Assembly (NCBI GenBank): GCA_934045075.1
Contig: OW203744.1
Location: 4,948,795-5,012,794 of the forward strand
Source: Yponomeuta sedellus
Lineage: Eukaryota > Arthropoda > Insecta > Lepidoptera > Yponomeutidae
Length of the DNA stretch: 64,000 bases
Direction: 5' to 3'
The position numbers were made by a program, and so were the translations under genes. The notes under the pieces were generated by a model, which saw only the letters and a program-made list of their open reading frames with translations, searched no databases and was not told the origin of the DNA. How positions within the stretch are numbered: position 1 is the stretch's first letter; each line of letters starts with the position of its first letter. Positions 1-11,500 of the stretch are shown one piece after another.

Positions 1-936
1 CACAATTCTGTTTGTAACTCGCCCACGTTCTCATATGAATCGCTTTTTGTATAGCATATCTTTCACGTATACCCAAAAGAAGAAATCTAATGGTGTAAGG
101 TCCGGGGATCTATTTAAAATAGTATGTTACTCTAGAAGAGTTATTAGTTTTTGGCCATTATTTCGATTGGCATCAAAAAAGTAGGGGTGTTTTTATTAAA
201 TTTAAGTCGGTTCAATTCCCAGACAAGGCAAGTAATTTTTAGAAAATTTTTGAATGCAGAATTACTAAATTTTAAAAATAACATATAGTCTTCTTTCAGC
301 AAAATACCCTATCTACGATATTTAAGGTACTTTCCCTTCATGGCCCATAACTTTGGGACGCCCTGTATATGATACATATTACGCCTCATATCTATACGGC
401 AGAGTTAGGTAAACATTCCGCTTTCACCCACTTTGTATAGATGCAAAGTTACTTAATCAAGTCGCTGGACCCAAAATTAATTAGCCTGTGCTATGGTAAC
501 CACAAATACGTCACAAACAAGGAAATACACACAGACCGAGGCCATTTGTACAAATAACATATTTTAAACTTTCAGTAAAAATTTTCAAATGTTCAGAAAT
601 TCCATTGTCTGAATGTCAATATTCTACAATAACTGACGACTGAAGATTATTGTAAAGTAGTCGCTCTTTTCAGGGGAGAATAATTAGGTGATCACGATAC
701 AACTCTTCAGACAAAATTACGACGTAGTTAATTAAGTGTAGAACGACATTTAGTAAAATGATAGATAGACTATTATAAATTACTAGCTGGCTTGTTGTCG
801 TTGTTTGTTTTGGTTGTTTTGCCTTTTAAATTAATTAGCCTACAACCTACCAAATATACACAAGTAACGGTTAAGCTATTTTGGAGGAATTTGATAACAA
901 AGATAACAGTGACATGAGATTTTTCTATATTACACT
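1..936. other. No gene recognised
   Basis: AT-rich sequence with no ORF of interest, no exon-like GC-rich island and no repeat I can name. Confidence 0.5.
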
Positions 937-1140
937 AGCTGTGCCCCGCGGTGTTACCCGCGGTTTATCGATTTTCCCACGGGAATAAGATATTTTCCCG
1001 CAGTAAAACGTAGCTTATGTGTTAATCCAGGGTATATGTCGGCTCAACTCACACTAAATTTTCTTTAAATCGCTCCAGCCGTTTAGACGTGAAGAGGTAA
1101 CAAACATACACACTCACAAACTTTCGCCTTTATAATATTA
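937..1140 (-). mobile_element. Helitron-like lepidopteran repeat fragment
   Basis: The block from ctagctgtgccccgcggtg to tttcgcctttataatatta carries the pattern common in lepidopteran introns: GC-rich start, aatcgctccagccgtttaga, acaaacatacacactcacaaa. I know this class as a Helitron-derived non-autonomous repeat, but the assignment is from memory and tentative. A GTGATGT-rich simple repeat follows at 1141-1200. A related GC-rich end remnant lies near 45060-45097. Confidence 0.45.
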
Positions 1141-1277
1141 GTGTGATGTGATGATAAGTGTGAAGTGTGATAGTGTGATGTGTTGTGAAGTGTGATACTT
1201 CTATAAACACTCCAAAATTGTATTTTATTTAGCATAGTTTAGCAGGTTGAATTATGAAATTAACATGATAAAACATT

Positions 1278-1385
1278 TTAAAAACCTATTTAGAGGCTAA
1301 AAATTCCACCCATGCCGGGATTCGAACCCGCGACCTCTGGCTATAGTTTTATCATGTTAATTCCATAACTCAACCTTGGTTAGTG
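1278..1385 (-). repeat. Arm of the tRNA-like palindromic element
   Basis: Contains aacctatttagaggctaaaa and ccgggattcgaacccgcgac, the arm shared with copies at 7490-7765, 19195-19490 and 46953-47345. Only one arm and the outer ggttagtgcatt end remain. Confidence 0.65.
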
Positions 1386-1693
1386 CATTAAAAAAAAAAA
1401 TAATGATAAAACATACTTTGCAAGTGGGTTAGTTGTCAAAGTGGTGTTTCGTCAAAAGGCGACGTAGCAATGAAAATCGTAAAGAAATCTACAACGGGTG
1501 ACGTAATTTTAAATATTGATTTAAAAATAATAGGACCGATTGAAAGAAATATCATAATCTTGTATAAATATTTACACTGCAACAAGTGTATACCTACGTA
1601 ATAACATTCATAACAGCTGGCACAGTTTGTAGCAGCCAATCTTCAGTGGATCACGGCCGAAATACACAATAATTAAGTTTCTTCTCTGAGGAA

Positions 1694-2420
1694 GTTACAA
1701 GCCATATTCCACCACGGGAGCCAAGTCCGGATTGGTGGAGGCTTGCAAGACTAGTGGCTGGTCTTAGGCTGACATTCAGAGACGAAAACTAAGCTAAGAC
1801 CAGTCTCAGAAATGTCAAAATCACGTACTTAGAAATATTTCGTATTCAGAATCGAATCTTATCAAGTTGAGTATGAAATGGTACTTAGCTAAGTGTAAGT
1901 AGCCAATATTGGTGACTTTACGTGAACTTAGAATTGTCATCTGTCATTTAGTTCTCTTCACTTTGAGGTTACCTACCTTTTTGTCGTATTGTTTTGGTTC
2001 GAGTTTGTGATTAGCATTGTGTTTACTACATCACTAAAAAATAATAGACAATATAGATGACTTTCTTAAGACAGGTCTTCTCTTATCTCATGCCTAACTC
2101 CGGCTCCCGATCGAATGTGAATACGAAAATTTTGGCGCTTTACTAAGTATGACTTTAGTTTACTTTGCTAAGACTGCTCTAAGCGTGAACTTGGGATTCG
2201 TCTCTGAATGTCAGCCTTACTGTCAGAAGTTTTCAAACCGCCCTAAGGCCTCTGACTTGGCTTCACGACTGCCATCTATCGACGGCAGCCGGTACCAACT
2301 GCTTAGAGTGCCTTGCGAAGCACGGAACCGCACGGAAAAATGCCACTAGCGTTAGTCATAGACGGTCACCCATTCTTGCACTGAACGCGCCCTATGTTGC
2401 TTAACCTTAGTGATCGTTTA
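1694..2420 (-). mobile_element. 5S-like SINE copy, split by a TTA-flanked DNA element
   Basis: On the minus strand 2420-2217 carries the 5S-like head (ggttaagcaacataggg, cgcttcgcaaggc region) and 1766-1694 carries the tail (caccaatccggacttggct, tggtggaatatggc). The two parts are interrupted by the element at 1767-2216. The copy is diverged. Confidence 0.7.
1767..2216. mobile_element. PIF/Harbinger-like MITE with TTA target duplication
   Basis: The ends ggctgacattcagagacgaa and ttcgtctctgaatgtcagcc are exact inverted repeats. TTA lies on both sides (1764-1766, 2217-2219), and removing the element plus one TTA restores the 5S-like SINE. It is 450 bp with no transposase frame. The superfamily is inferred from the TTA target only. 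Confidence 0.75.
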
Positions 2421-2692
2421 AGACCCGGCCTGCCTAAGTGCAGGCCGGGTCAGACAGTCGAGCGATTCAAGCTATAATTACATACATTACATAAACACGA
2501 CTATATCGCGTAAGGGTAGACAGAGACCTGAGTTTGCCACTTCCTACTCCATCTAAAATACTGTCCCAGGCACAGCAGGCGGAGTTGTCCCTTTATATCT
2601 AGTGTGAGTGAAGATGCCAGTGGACGCTGTATATATTAGTAAATTATAATTATATATGTAGTTTTGTATAATATTTAAATATCGTCATCAGC

Positions 2693-2845
2693 CCGGTAAA
2701 CCCTACTGCTGGGTATAGGCCTCTTAATTTCTACGCCAACCAGCACGGTCTCGCGCTAGTCTCATCCTCTGTTTGTCGGCTACTTTACATATTATAGGTC
2801 GTCTGACCATCTGGCTGCTGGTCTGCCCACCGACCGTTCCGCCAT
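2693..2845 (-). mobile_element. RTE-type LINE tail remnant
   Basis: The minus strand ends with a degenerate form of the RTE reverse transcriptase C-terminus (DRAGWRR, EAYTQQ) followed by gatgacgat. It is a 5'-truncated, mutated copy. Confidence 0.55.
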
Positions 2846-5068
2846 TTAAATATATTAAACAGAAATTATTTACAATAACAATTTATGCAATGATTAGTAA
2901 AAAAATACGAACTATGTACATTAAAATCTATTAAATATATTATTTATTATAATATAAATTTATAACATTATTATTTTAGGCTTAGTTTGGGTGTTTTATT
3001 ACATATGTATGAATATTATTTATAAGTCAGTTAGTTTATATACATATTCTTCCTAAATATTTTATTTACACCTACCTACCTACTCTCTTTCTTTCGGTTC
3101 TATCCATCCTAAGATTGTCTGGAAAAGATTGCTTTTAGCTATAAGAAAGCAAATAGTATACTGCAAAACTTAGATATGTAAACCTTTTAATGCATTTTAT
3201 TTTCTGGTGTGCATATAAAGAGTTTTAATGTAATCTAGTAAAGCAATCTCTAAGGTCAATGTTTTTTTAATGTATGGTAGACTTGGGTATTGCAGAAGAT
3301 TAGAATCAAGAAAGTAGGATTAATGCAATAGAAATGAGGTCCTTGTATGTGTCCTGTTACTTTGTGTGACAGCATACCCAATAGTTTGATTAGAAGGATA
3401 TGGACTGAAAGAGGATTTAAAACTGAGACAGTAATGTTGCGTTTGATTAAACATATAGAGAAGATGAAGGAGGAACGGAATTGAAGAATTTGCAAGGTCG
3501 AAGTCAAAAGAATTTTATTCACTATAAAAACAAAATGTTTACTTAATGAACGTCAAAGCTGTTAGTTTTACAATTAACAGATGATGTGATGAAGAAACGA
3601 ACACAGAAACTCTACATTTATTCTTTTCAAAACTGGCAAACGAAATATATCGAGCGAGTGTGGGTATAGAAAGGTCGGTAAGGCACGTTTCATAGCCATA
3701 CCAGATTTTCATGGCATGTTTGTTTACTCAGAAATAGGTAGACCTTGTGGAAGGGGCGTGTTTGGAAATGGTTCGGCAGACGTGGTTCGTTAATGAGGTG
3801 CCAAATCATGTCATCGAGCAATCGTGAACACCAATACGCTATAAATATGGATAATGTTGTTTACCACGAGACGTGAATATTTATAGAAGCTATGAATAAA
3901 TAAGTTTTCATAATATCTAACTAGTACTTCTTGCATATTAAGAATAGGCACCAATGCCCTTAATAAACAGTGCCGAATAACATGCAATAGGGCCAGTTTC
4001 TGTATTGAGAATATCGCTAATCAATATCGATATCAACCCTTGTATGTCCGCACTGCGGTCAGCCGCACCCGCACGGGTCTCTAATTTCTAATATAGTGCT
4101 GTCTCCTCGAGTTTTTTAGCAAAGAGAGTGACAGAACATTACTTAAGTATTTACTTAGTGAAATTCTCAATTCAGAAACAGGTCCTAATGCAATACAAAC
4201 CTATGTTGCCCTTCTACCCAATAATAAAAGAATATTTAAAAAAAAGTATTTATCGTCGATCACACGTACCTTTTCGAAGAAAGTGGCGTGTCTTGGAGGA
4301 GGCTGTCCAGCAGTGTACGAGTGATAGATTAATTGATTTTGATACGTTGTACTTTTTTTTAAATATGATCACAAGTATTGCGTCAGACACTGCAGCCTCC
4401 TGTAGGCTCCCTGGGGTGCGGCAATGGACTGCGCCATTAAAATTAAAGTTGAAAATCTGTCTGAATATGGAGTTCCCCAAGACGTAATTTGTTTAGAGGC
4501 TAGTACTACAGACTATTGGACAGGATTCTGAAAACCAACTCAGATTTTTTTTGGTGTTTAATAAGTGCTCAGAAAGTAATATTATACAAATATTTATTTT
4601 CGAAATAAGCGGCTAAAACGCTACGAATGTTGAGCAATATGGCGTCGTAAAGGAATTAGCGGCGTCACTGGTCAGAAATAAACAAACTAACGCCGAGTCA
4701 ACTGTCGGGGTCTCGGATCGCTATATTTACTGACCGGGACGTCGTTATAGATTCGATGAATCCTGGCCGCATTCGATAAAATTGCTACAGATACAAAATT
4801 ATGAAGTTTTGTCCTGGTTTTTTGCATTAATGGTCCTTTAGTAAAAATGCCTTAAATCAGTTTCAAATCTGGCAATGATTGCGGGCAGGATAGATTGCCC
4901 ATATATCCGGCACTGCTGCGACAGGCATATTTAGGTCTGAAAAACGATCTATTATTGTATGTGTCGTCTCTGTTTGTTTGTTTTTTTTCTTGTAGTTGTT
5001 TATATGGGTCTTGAAACCTGAAATAAATGCTTTTTATTTTATTTTTTATTTTTATAATCCATACAAAC
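2846..5068. other. Mostly unrecognised AT-rich DNA
   Basis: No exon or complete repeat is recognised. At 3990-4180 there is one relative of the agggccagtttctg element seen at 13090-13541 (ttacttaagtatttacttag near its end). Short ORFs in this stretch have no family features. Confidence 0.4.
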
Positions 5069-5071
5069 ATT

Positions 5072-5245
5072 AACTAGCTGACCCAGCAAACGTTTTACCA
5101 CCTACCATCGACTCTTTATTTTTTTTCTCTCCGTAAGAACCAACGTACTTCAAGGAATATTCTAAAAAAAGAATTAGCAAAATCGGTTCAGCTGCTCTCG
5201 AGATTTGTGCTTATCAACACATTCAGCGATTCATTTTTATCTTAT
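5072..5245 (-). mobile_element. Helitron-like repeat (ctagctgacccagc end)
   Basis: The same repeat occurs on the + strand at 13232-13426, sharing aatcaatgaatgtgttg-type sequence, tgaaccgattt and the end gggtcagctagt. A 3' end in CTAG with a preceding GC-rich part suits a lepidopteran non-autonomous Helitron; the assignment is tentative. It ends about 70 bp before a transporter exon. Confidence 0.5.
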
Positions 5246-5314
5246 AGAAGATACTTCTTTTTACACTGTCACTAACAAACCAAATGCCTTAACTAACCAA
5301 ATTCATTCCTCCAG

Positions 5315-5547
5315 GCGCCTTCCTGATCCCGTTCCTCATCATGCTGGTCCTGGAAGGGATCCCGCTGTTCCTGATCGAGATGGCCATTGGGCAGAAAATG
5401 CGACTGGGCTCGCTGGGCGTATGGAACACCATCCACCCATGGCTGGGCGGCATTGGGATCTCCAGCTGCGTGGTGACCCTGTTTGTGGCGCTGTACTATA
5501 ACGTCATCATCACCTGGGTGTTCTTCTACCTTTTCAACAGTATTCGG
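5315..5547 (+). CDS. Transporter exon 1 in window: TM2 and TM3
   Basis: The exon follows the acceptor ttcctccag and ends at gtgagt. It opens with two bases of a split Gly codon, so an upstream exon with TM1 must exist. It encodes a TM2 beginning [10 protein letters not shown], the conserved loop GQKMRLGS, and TM3 with [10 protein letters not shown]. The GxxxRxGSxGVW loop is an SLC6 hallmark. It is much more GC-rich than its flanks. I found no TM1 exon between 1 and 5310. Confidence 0.92.
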
Positions 5548-8500
5548 GTGAGTTACGTCGAAATAGGTTCATCTTCTTGGTCGGTACTCTCTCGATAGAA
5601 CTGTCGTGGTCCTTAGCAGCGCTCGTGGCCTAGCGGAACCAAGTGATTGGAATCAATTACTTGAGTTAAGCAACAACAGGCGCGGTCAGGTGCAGGATGG
5701 GTGACCGTCCCGTGACTTCCGCTAGTAGCATTTTTCCCAGCGCTTCCGTGCTTCGCAAGGCACGTTAGCCGTTGGTGCCGGCTGTCATGTAATGGTAGTC
5801 GTTAAGTCACGTCAGAGGCCTTATGGACGGCTTGATAATTTCTGACAGTAAAGCCCGCCATTGTTAAAAAATCGCCAAAAAATATGTTAAGCACACTTTG
5901 TGCCAAAAGGGCTACTATAACATAAAGGATTATTTAGATGACAATGAGGTCTGGAATAAAAGCCAGTACAATGTATGAGTTCTATGTTTATAATGTAAAC
6001 TATGTTAATTAAGGACTTTTGAAAAGACTAAGTTAGGAGTTTTTTTGTCCATTTTTTCTCCTAAATGATCTAGATTTTGAAATGGACACCTAGTTTGAAT
6101 TGTAACATTCATTAAGCCGCAGTTTCTGTGCTACTTTGAATAAAACCTTTTCATTTCATTTCATTGTCTTACAATCCTCTACCAACCCGGACTTGGCCCC
6201 CGTGGTGGAGTATGGCCTAACTTTCTTCCGATGCAGGAAGAGACCCGCACCCCAGCAGTTAAGATTAAAGAGTTAACATTAGATATAAAGAGTTGATATC
6301 GTGTGTGTGGCAATTTAATAAATGATTATCTATCGATCAATGACAAGCACTCCCTAGTTCATAATACTGCCGATCCTTAAAACGTTCTGTTGGCCATGAT
6401 AGATACATAGATACGTAGAGAACACTTTATTGCACAACCAGAAAAAAGAATACAACCATGATTTCTTAAGTCTAAGTAATGTTGTACAATTGGCGGTCTT
6501 ACCGCTAAGATGATGGTGATAGGACGGTCTTATTCTGCCTGCAGGTCAACCTGCCCTGGTCATCATGTCCCCAAGACAACGGGACGGCCCAGCTGGAGTG
6601 CACCAAGGCCTCTTCCACTGCTTACTTCTGGTACCGCGAGGCTCTGGACGCTTCGCCCAGCATTGAGCAGCCGGGCGCGCCGCGCTGGTGGATCGTGTTG
6701 TGTCTGCTGCTGGCCTGGGTTGTGGTCTTCTTCATCGTGATGAAGGGCATCCAGAGTAGCGGGAAGGTGAGATGTTGGACTTAGTTTTAAAATCTTTGTA
6801 CATACCCCTATTGTGCGAAGTAGTAAATAGATGAACGTCACTTTCGCGATTCGTTAATATGCTCTATTTACTTAAGTTTAATTATTTTTCATTACTTCTC
6901 TATATTGAATTATTTTTGTTCTAACCTATTGTATTCAGATTTACCTGCTCTTTTCAGGTTTGTATTCGTACTATACTCGATTTTATTCTAAATATTTATC
7001 TCTGAAATGGTTGTGTATTAAGAATTTGAAAACATCATTTCCACTTGAAGCGCTCGTGGCCTAGTGGAACCGAGTGATTGGAATCAATTACTTGGGTTAA
7101 GCAACAACAGGAGCGAACAGGTGCTGGATGGGGGACCATCACGTGACTACCGCCAGTGGCATTTTTTCTGAGCGCTTCCGTGCTTCGCAAGGCACGTTAA
7201 GCGCGTTGGTGCCGGCTGTCAATAATAGCAGTCGTTACGCCATGTCAGAGCGGGCGGGCGGCTTTGTAACTTCTGGCAGTAGGTAAGGCCCGCCACTGCC
7301 TTGCAACCCTCCATCAACTCGGACTTGGCCCTCGTGGTGGAGTATGGCCTAACCTTCCTGCGATGCAGGAGGAGTCCCGTGCCCCAGCAGTGGGGACATA
7401 CAAAAGGGTTGATATCGAAATATCATTTCCACTTGCGATACTTGCGAAATTTTATAGAACAGTACTTAAGTAATTTTATTCTTTTTAATGCACTAACCCG
7501 TGCTAAAGACATTTTTGAAAACCTATTTAGAGGCTAAACATTCCACCCATTGCCGGGATTCGAGCCCGCGACCTCTGGACCTCTGTACGTAATACAGATA
7601 ATATTGTAAAGAGGTTCGAAATTTCACTGATGCCGGTGAGGCGACCATTAACTCAGTTGGAAAGAGCGCTGGCACGGATAGCCAGAGGTCGCGGGCTCGA
7701 ATCCCGGCATGGGTGGAATTTTTTGCCTCTAAATAGGTTTTTAAAGTAAGTATTTTTTTAGGAAAATAACTAAAACAAGTGTTTTTATGTACAAAGGCAA
7801 GCTTGAGCTTATCTTATCACATATTCATCGATATAACAAACTCGTCTTTTCCAGGTGGTGTACTTCACCTCCCTGTTTCCCTACGCGGTGCTGACCATCT
7901 TCTTCATCCGCGGAATCACTCTCCCTGGCTCCTCCGATGGCATCATCCACATGTACAAGCCGAAGGTAAGCCTCCTTATTGACGGCCACATAGTGTCGAG
8001 CAGTGATCCAAAAGTGGATTAAAGTGAGTTCCGCGAAACCCAAGATTACTGTGGATAAGTCACTCAAGTTCCGCGGCACGCATTTATCACTAAATCATTG
8101 GATTATTTTGGCTGTTAAATAGTTTCTCAGCTACAAATATTATTTTGGATCTAATGCGTCAACTGCGGTACCTTCAGAAGATTTAAGTGAAGTCATAGAT
8201 ATTTGTTTAGAGTTCCATAAAAGGAAAGATTAGTGCTTTGTAGACTAACAGTCTTCTTTTTACAGCAGAATTCCTTAAAACACTCATCAGTTGCAGTTCA
8301 AACATCCTATGGTAAAGGGAAAGACGTAACCAGAGATTATTTAAACTGCCTCTGAGGAGTATTTTAGAGGAATTGTATTTTTATCAACAAGACTAAAAGT
8401 TTACGAATCACAGGTATAAAGCTTTCTGGATTCCCCTTTTGCTTTCCACTCCTCCCCATTCATGGCCACCTCCTGCCAGCCTGGCAAAAAGTTCGTGAGG

Positions 8501-11500
8501 TCGTCCCGCCATCTCTACTTGAGTCAATCACTTTTGCGACGGATCCCAGTCAGTGGCAAAATTGTGCTCCAGCCAGGCAAAAAAAGGCCACTTCTCTGGG
8601 CCCATAAGGTTAGGTGGCCCGCCCAATTTCACTTCAGCTTAGCCTTAGCAGCTCCAACATCGACAATTTCGGTTCTGGAGCGCAGCATTGTATTATGACT
8701 TTTCTGAACTCTTTTTACACTACTGCGCTCCATTGCCCGCTGGCAAATTTTGAATCTTAACTTCTGATATCCCATCAAACGTTACGTTTGCCAAAATCAA
8801 CAAGATATTTCACATCCGAACTTTTAAACTTCTTCTTCCAAATACTTCACCATCTCCTTAACATCTCCCTCCTTTAGGTCCCACAATGATATCCACGACT
8901 AACCCCTAAATTTTCCCCGCAGCTAGAGAAGCTCCTTGACCCGACCGTCTGGCTGGACGCAGCGACCCAGGTCTTCTATTCCTTCGGCCTGGCCTTCGGC
9001 TCGCTCATCGCCTTTGGATCCTACAACCCTCCCGACAACAACTGCGTCAGAGACGTCCTCCTGGTGTCCGTCTGCAACGCGCTCACGGCCATTTACGCCT
9101 CCGTGGTCATCTTCAGCATCCTGGGCTTCAAGGCGCACATTATGGTGGAGAAATGTATCACTGAGTGAGTGTACCGCCCTGAGTGCTTAGTGCGAGTTTG
9201 ACAGATCCAATCGAATAACTTTACTACCGCGTTAATCGAGAAGTGAGTATGAGTAAGTTAACCGTTCGAACTGGCAAAACGCTGTCACAGTACAACTCGT
9301 ACTTGCGTTTATTCGTGTTTTGGCTGGTAAACGTGCTCTCTTCTCAACGTAAACCATTACAACTCGCACTCAGCAATTTTGATTTCCATACTTGTCGCTA
9401 GGTGGCGCTTCCTCGATGCCATAGAAATATGAGTTTACGTTAACGCGATCGAGTAGTTAAAAAACTCGCACTAAACACTCAGTATTCTACTATTTTTTCC
9501 TGTGCTTCTTCTCGTTTCAAATCATTCATGTAGGCTTATGTGCTCAAATTACCTTCAAGGCGTACGTTATGGTGAAGATATGTATCACTGAGTGAGTGTA
9601 CCGTCCTGTATTCAAGTATTTTTTCTTATGCTTCCTCGTTCCAAATCTTTCGCGTAGTCTTATGTGCTCAAATCACCTTCAAAGCGTACATTATGGTGGA
9701 GAAATGTACCACTGAGTGAGTGTATAGTCTGTTAGCTTTTAGAATATACCTCGGCTACTATCGGATATATTCGTGTAATAGAAATATCGGAACTAATATG
9801 ACACTCAATTCGAAATCGGAACTAATATAACACTTTATTTAGAAATCAGAACTCGATCATCAGTACGAAAACCGGCGAAAATTGTCGAAAACCGTTGCTT
9901 TTAGAATATACCTCGGGCTCTAGAGTAGACTTCGCGAAGCTTTTAGAATATACCTCGGGCTCTAGAGTAGACTTCGCGAAGCTTTTAGAATATACCTCGG
10001 GCTCTAGAGTAGACTTCGCGAAGCTTTTAGAATATACCTCGGGCTCTAGAGTAGACTTCGCGAAGTCTACTCTAGAGCCCGAGTAGCAACGGTTTTCGAC
10101 AATTTCAAAAGCAAGCAGACTATAGCTTCTTATGAGTCCTGTATTCAAGTATTTTTTCCTGTGCTACTTCTAGTTCCAAATTTTTCACGTAGTCTTATGT
10201 GCTGAAATCACCTTCAGGCGTAAATTATGGTAGAAAAATATATCACTGAGTGAGTGTAGCGTCCTGCATTCAAGTATTTTTCTTGTGCTTCCTCGTTCCA
10301 AATCTTTCACGTAGTCCTATGTGCTCAAATCATGTCAAATGACAAAGTCAAAGTTAAAATGTTTTTATCAAAGTAGAGCACAGAAAGTACAACTTAATGA
10401 ACATTACGAGTGAAACTTATGTAGCTTAATTACTATAACATATTGACAACCTCTGTGGCGGAACGGCAGCGCATCTGTCTACCATGCAAGAGGTCCCGGG
10501 TTCGAAACCCGGCTGGGGTAAAAAAAAAACCTCAGGTCTTGGATGTTTACAGTTTCTGGTTCCCACGACACAGGATGCCGTAGTGTGGGGCCTATTTGTC
10601 AATTCATAGTGATACATCACTTTAAATTGACAGCTCGTAGGATTTAGTTGATGGCGTACTTCCAATGCCGGACTTCCAAGTTGTACTCGAAGACTGGTTC
10701 TTATCTTTCGCTTTTGAAATTAATTAAAGCAGCCCAAATCAAAATTCTAGCCCATGTCCAGCCCAGGCTCTCAAAATTGCCTATTTTCTCGAAAAACATT
10801 ATAAAAACTGAACTATTTTTTTTAGGGTAATGCCCATTCCGTCGGTAAAGTCATCCCCACAAATAAAAAGAACTTCCATTAAACATTAATCGTTTCTCCC
10901 GTTTCACGACACCACGGCAATAAAATGAAGATTGATTTGGGCGAACAATGTTGTATTGAAACACTTCGGTAAAATATTTCTTTTGTTAGACGATGGCTCA
11001 GGGTGAAGTTTTGCTGTAATGGGCTGTAAGAAGTAGATTTGAAAGTCGCAGCACTAGGAACCAGGTTATTTATTTATTCGTAACACAACACACGCCATGG
11101 AACGCCGGCTTTTTTCCTCTGTATGTGAATACGGTCACAAAGAGAGAGAGAAAAAGAGAGACAATCAGTTCAATTTACTTGTGTTGACATACACTTTTTT
11201 TTTACGTAGCCTCTATGTTTGTGTCCCACTGCTGGGCAAAGGCCTCCCCCAATTCAGTCCAGAGTTTCCTGTCCTGGGCCACCTCAGGCCACTCCGGCAG
11301 ATTGTTGTCGAGATCATCTGTCCACCGTCTTCTAGGCCGGCCTCGAATACGATGTCCATCGTGTGGCACCCACTCGGTGGCGAGTTTCGCCCACCTGTCC
11401 GGGTGCATTCGACTGACATGACCAGCCCAGCTCCACTTCAGTTTCGCCGTCTGGACACCCACATCGATTATTCGAAGACATACACTTATATATTTTTAAA

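Larger units (their letters stand above)
9534..10258 (+). repeat. Tandem decayed copies of the 3' end of transporter exon 4 with its donor
   Basis: Three copies of the exon end plus gtgagtgta lie at 9552-9600, 9676-9724 and 10211-10258. The first two keep an open frame matching the exon ([14 protein letters not shown] and [14 protein letters not shown] against [14 protein letters not shown]). The third has a frame-breaking change. The repeated unit is about 125-135 bp once the element in the second copy is removed, and it includes a pyrimidine tract with TAG 58 bp before each donor. A CAGTCTG-ended MITE (9725-10122) splits copies two and three. Confidence 0.8.

Noticed and set aside
4128..4487. 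119-codon ORF as a gene
   Set aside because: It overlaps an ORF on the other strand, lacks any domain, and part of it lies in a repeat shared with 13440-13541.
5622..5740. A true 5S rRNA gene
   Set aside because: Only the internal promoter-like part resembles 5S; the flanks and both ends differ, and the sequence recurs as an interspersed repeat.
9846..10148. Repeat-protein ORFs on both strands over the 42-bp array
   Set aside because: The unit is a multiple of three and lies inside a MITE; no start context, splice signal or domain is present.
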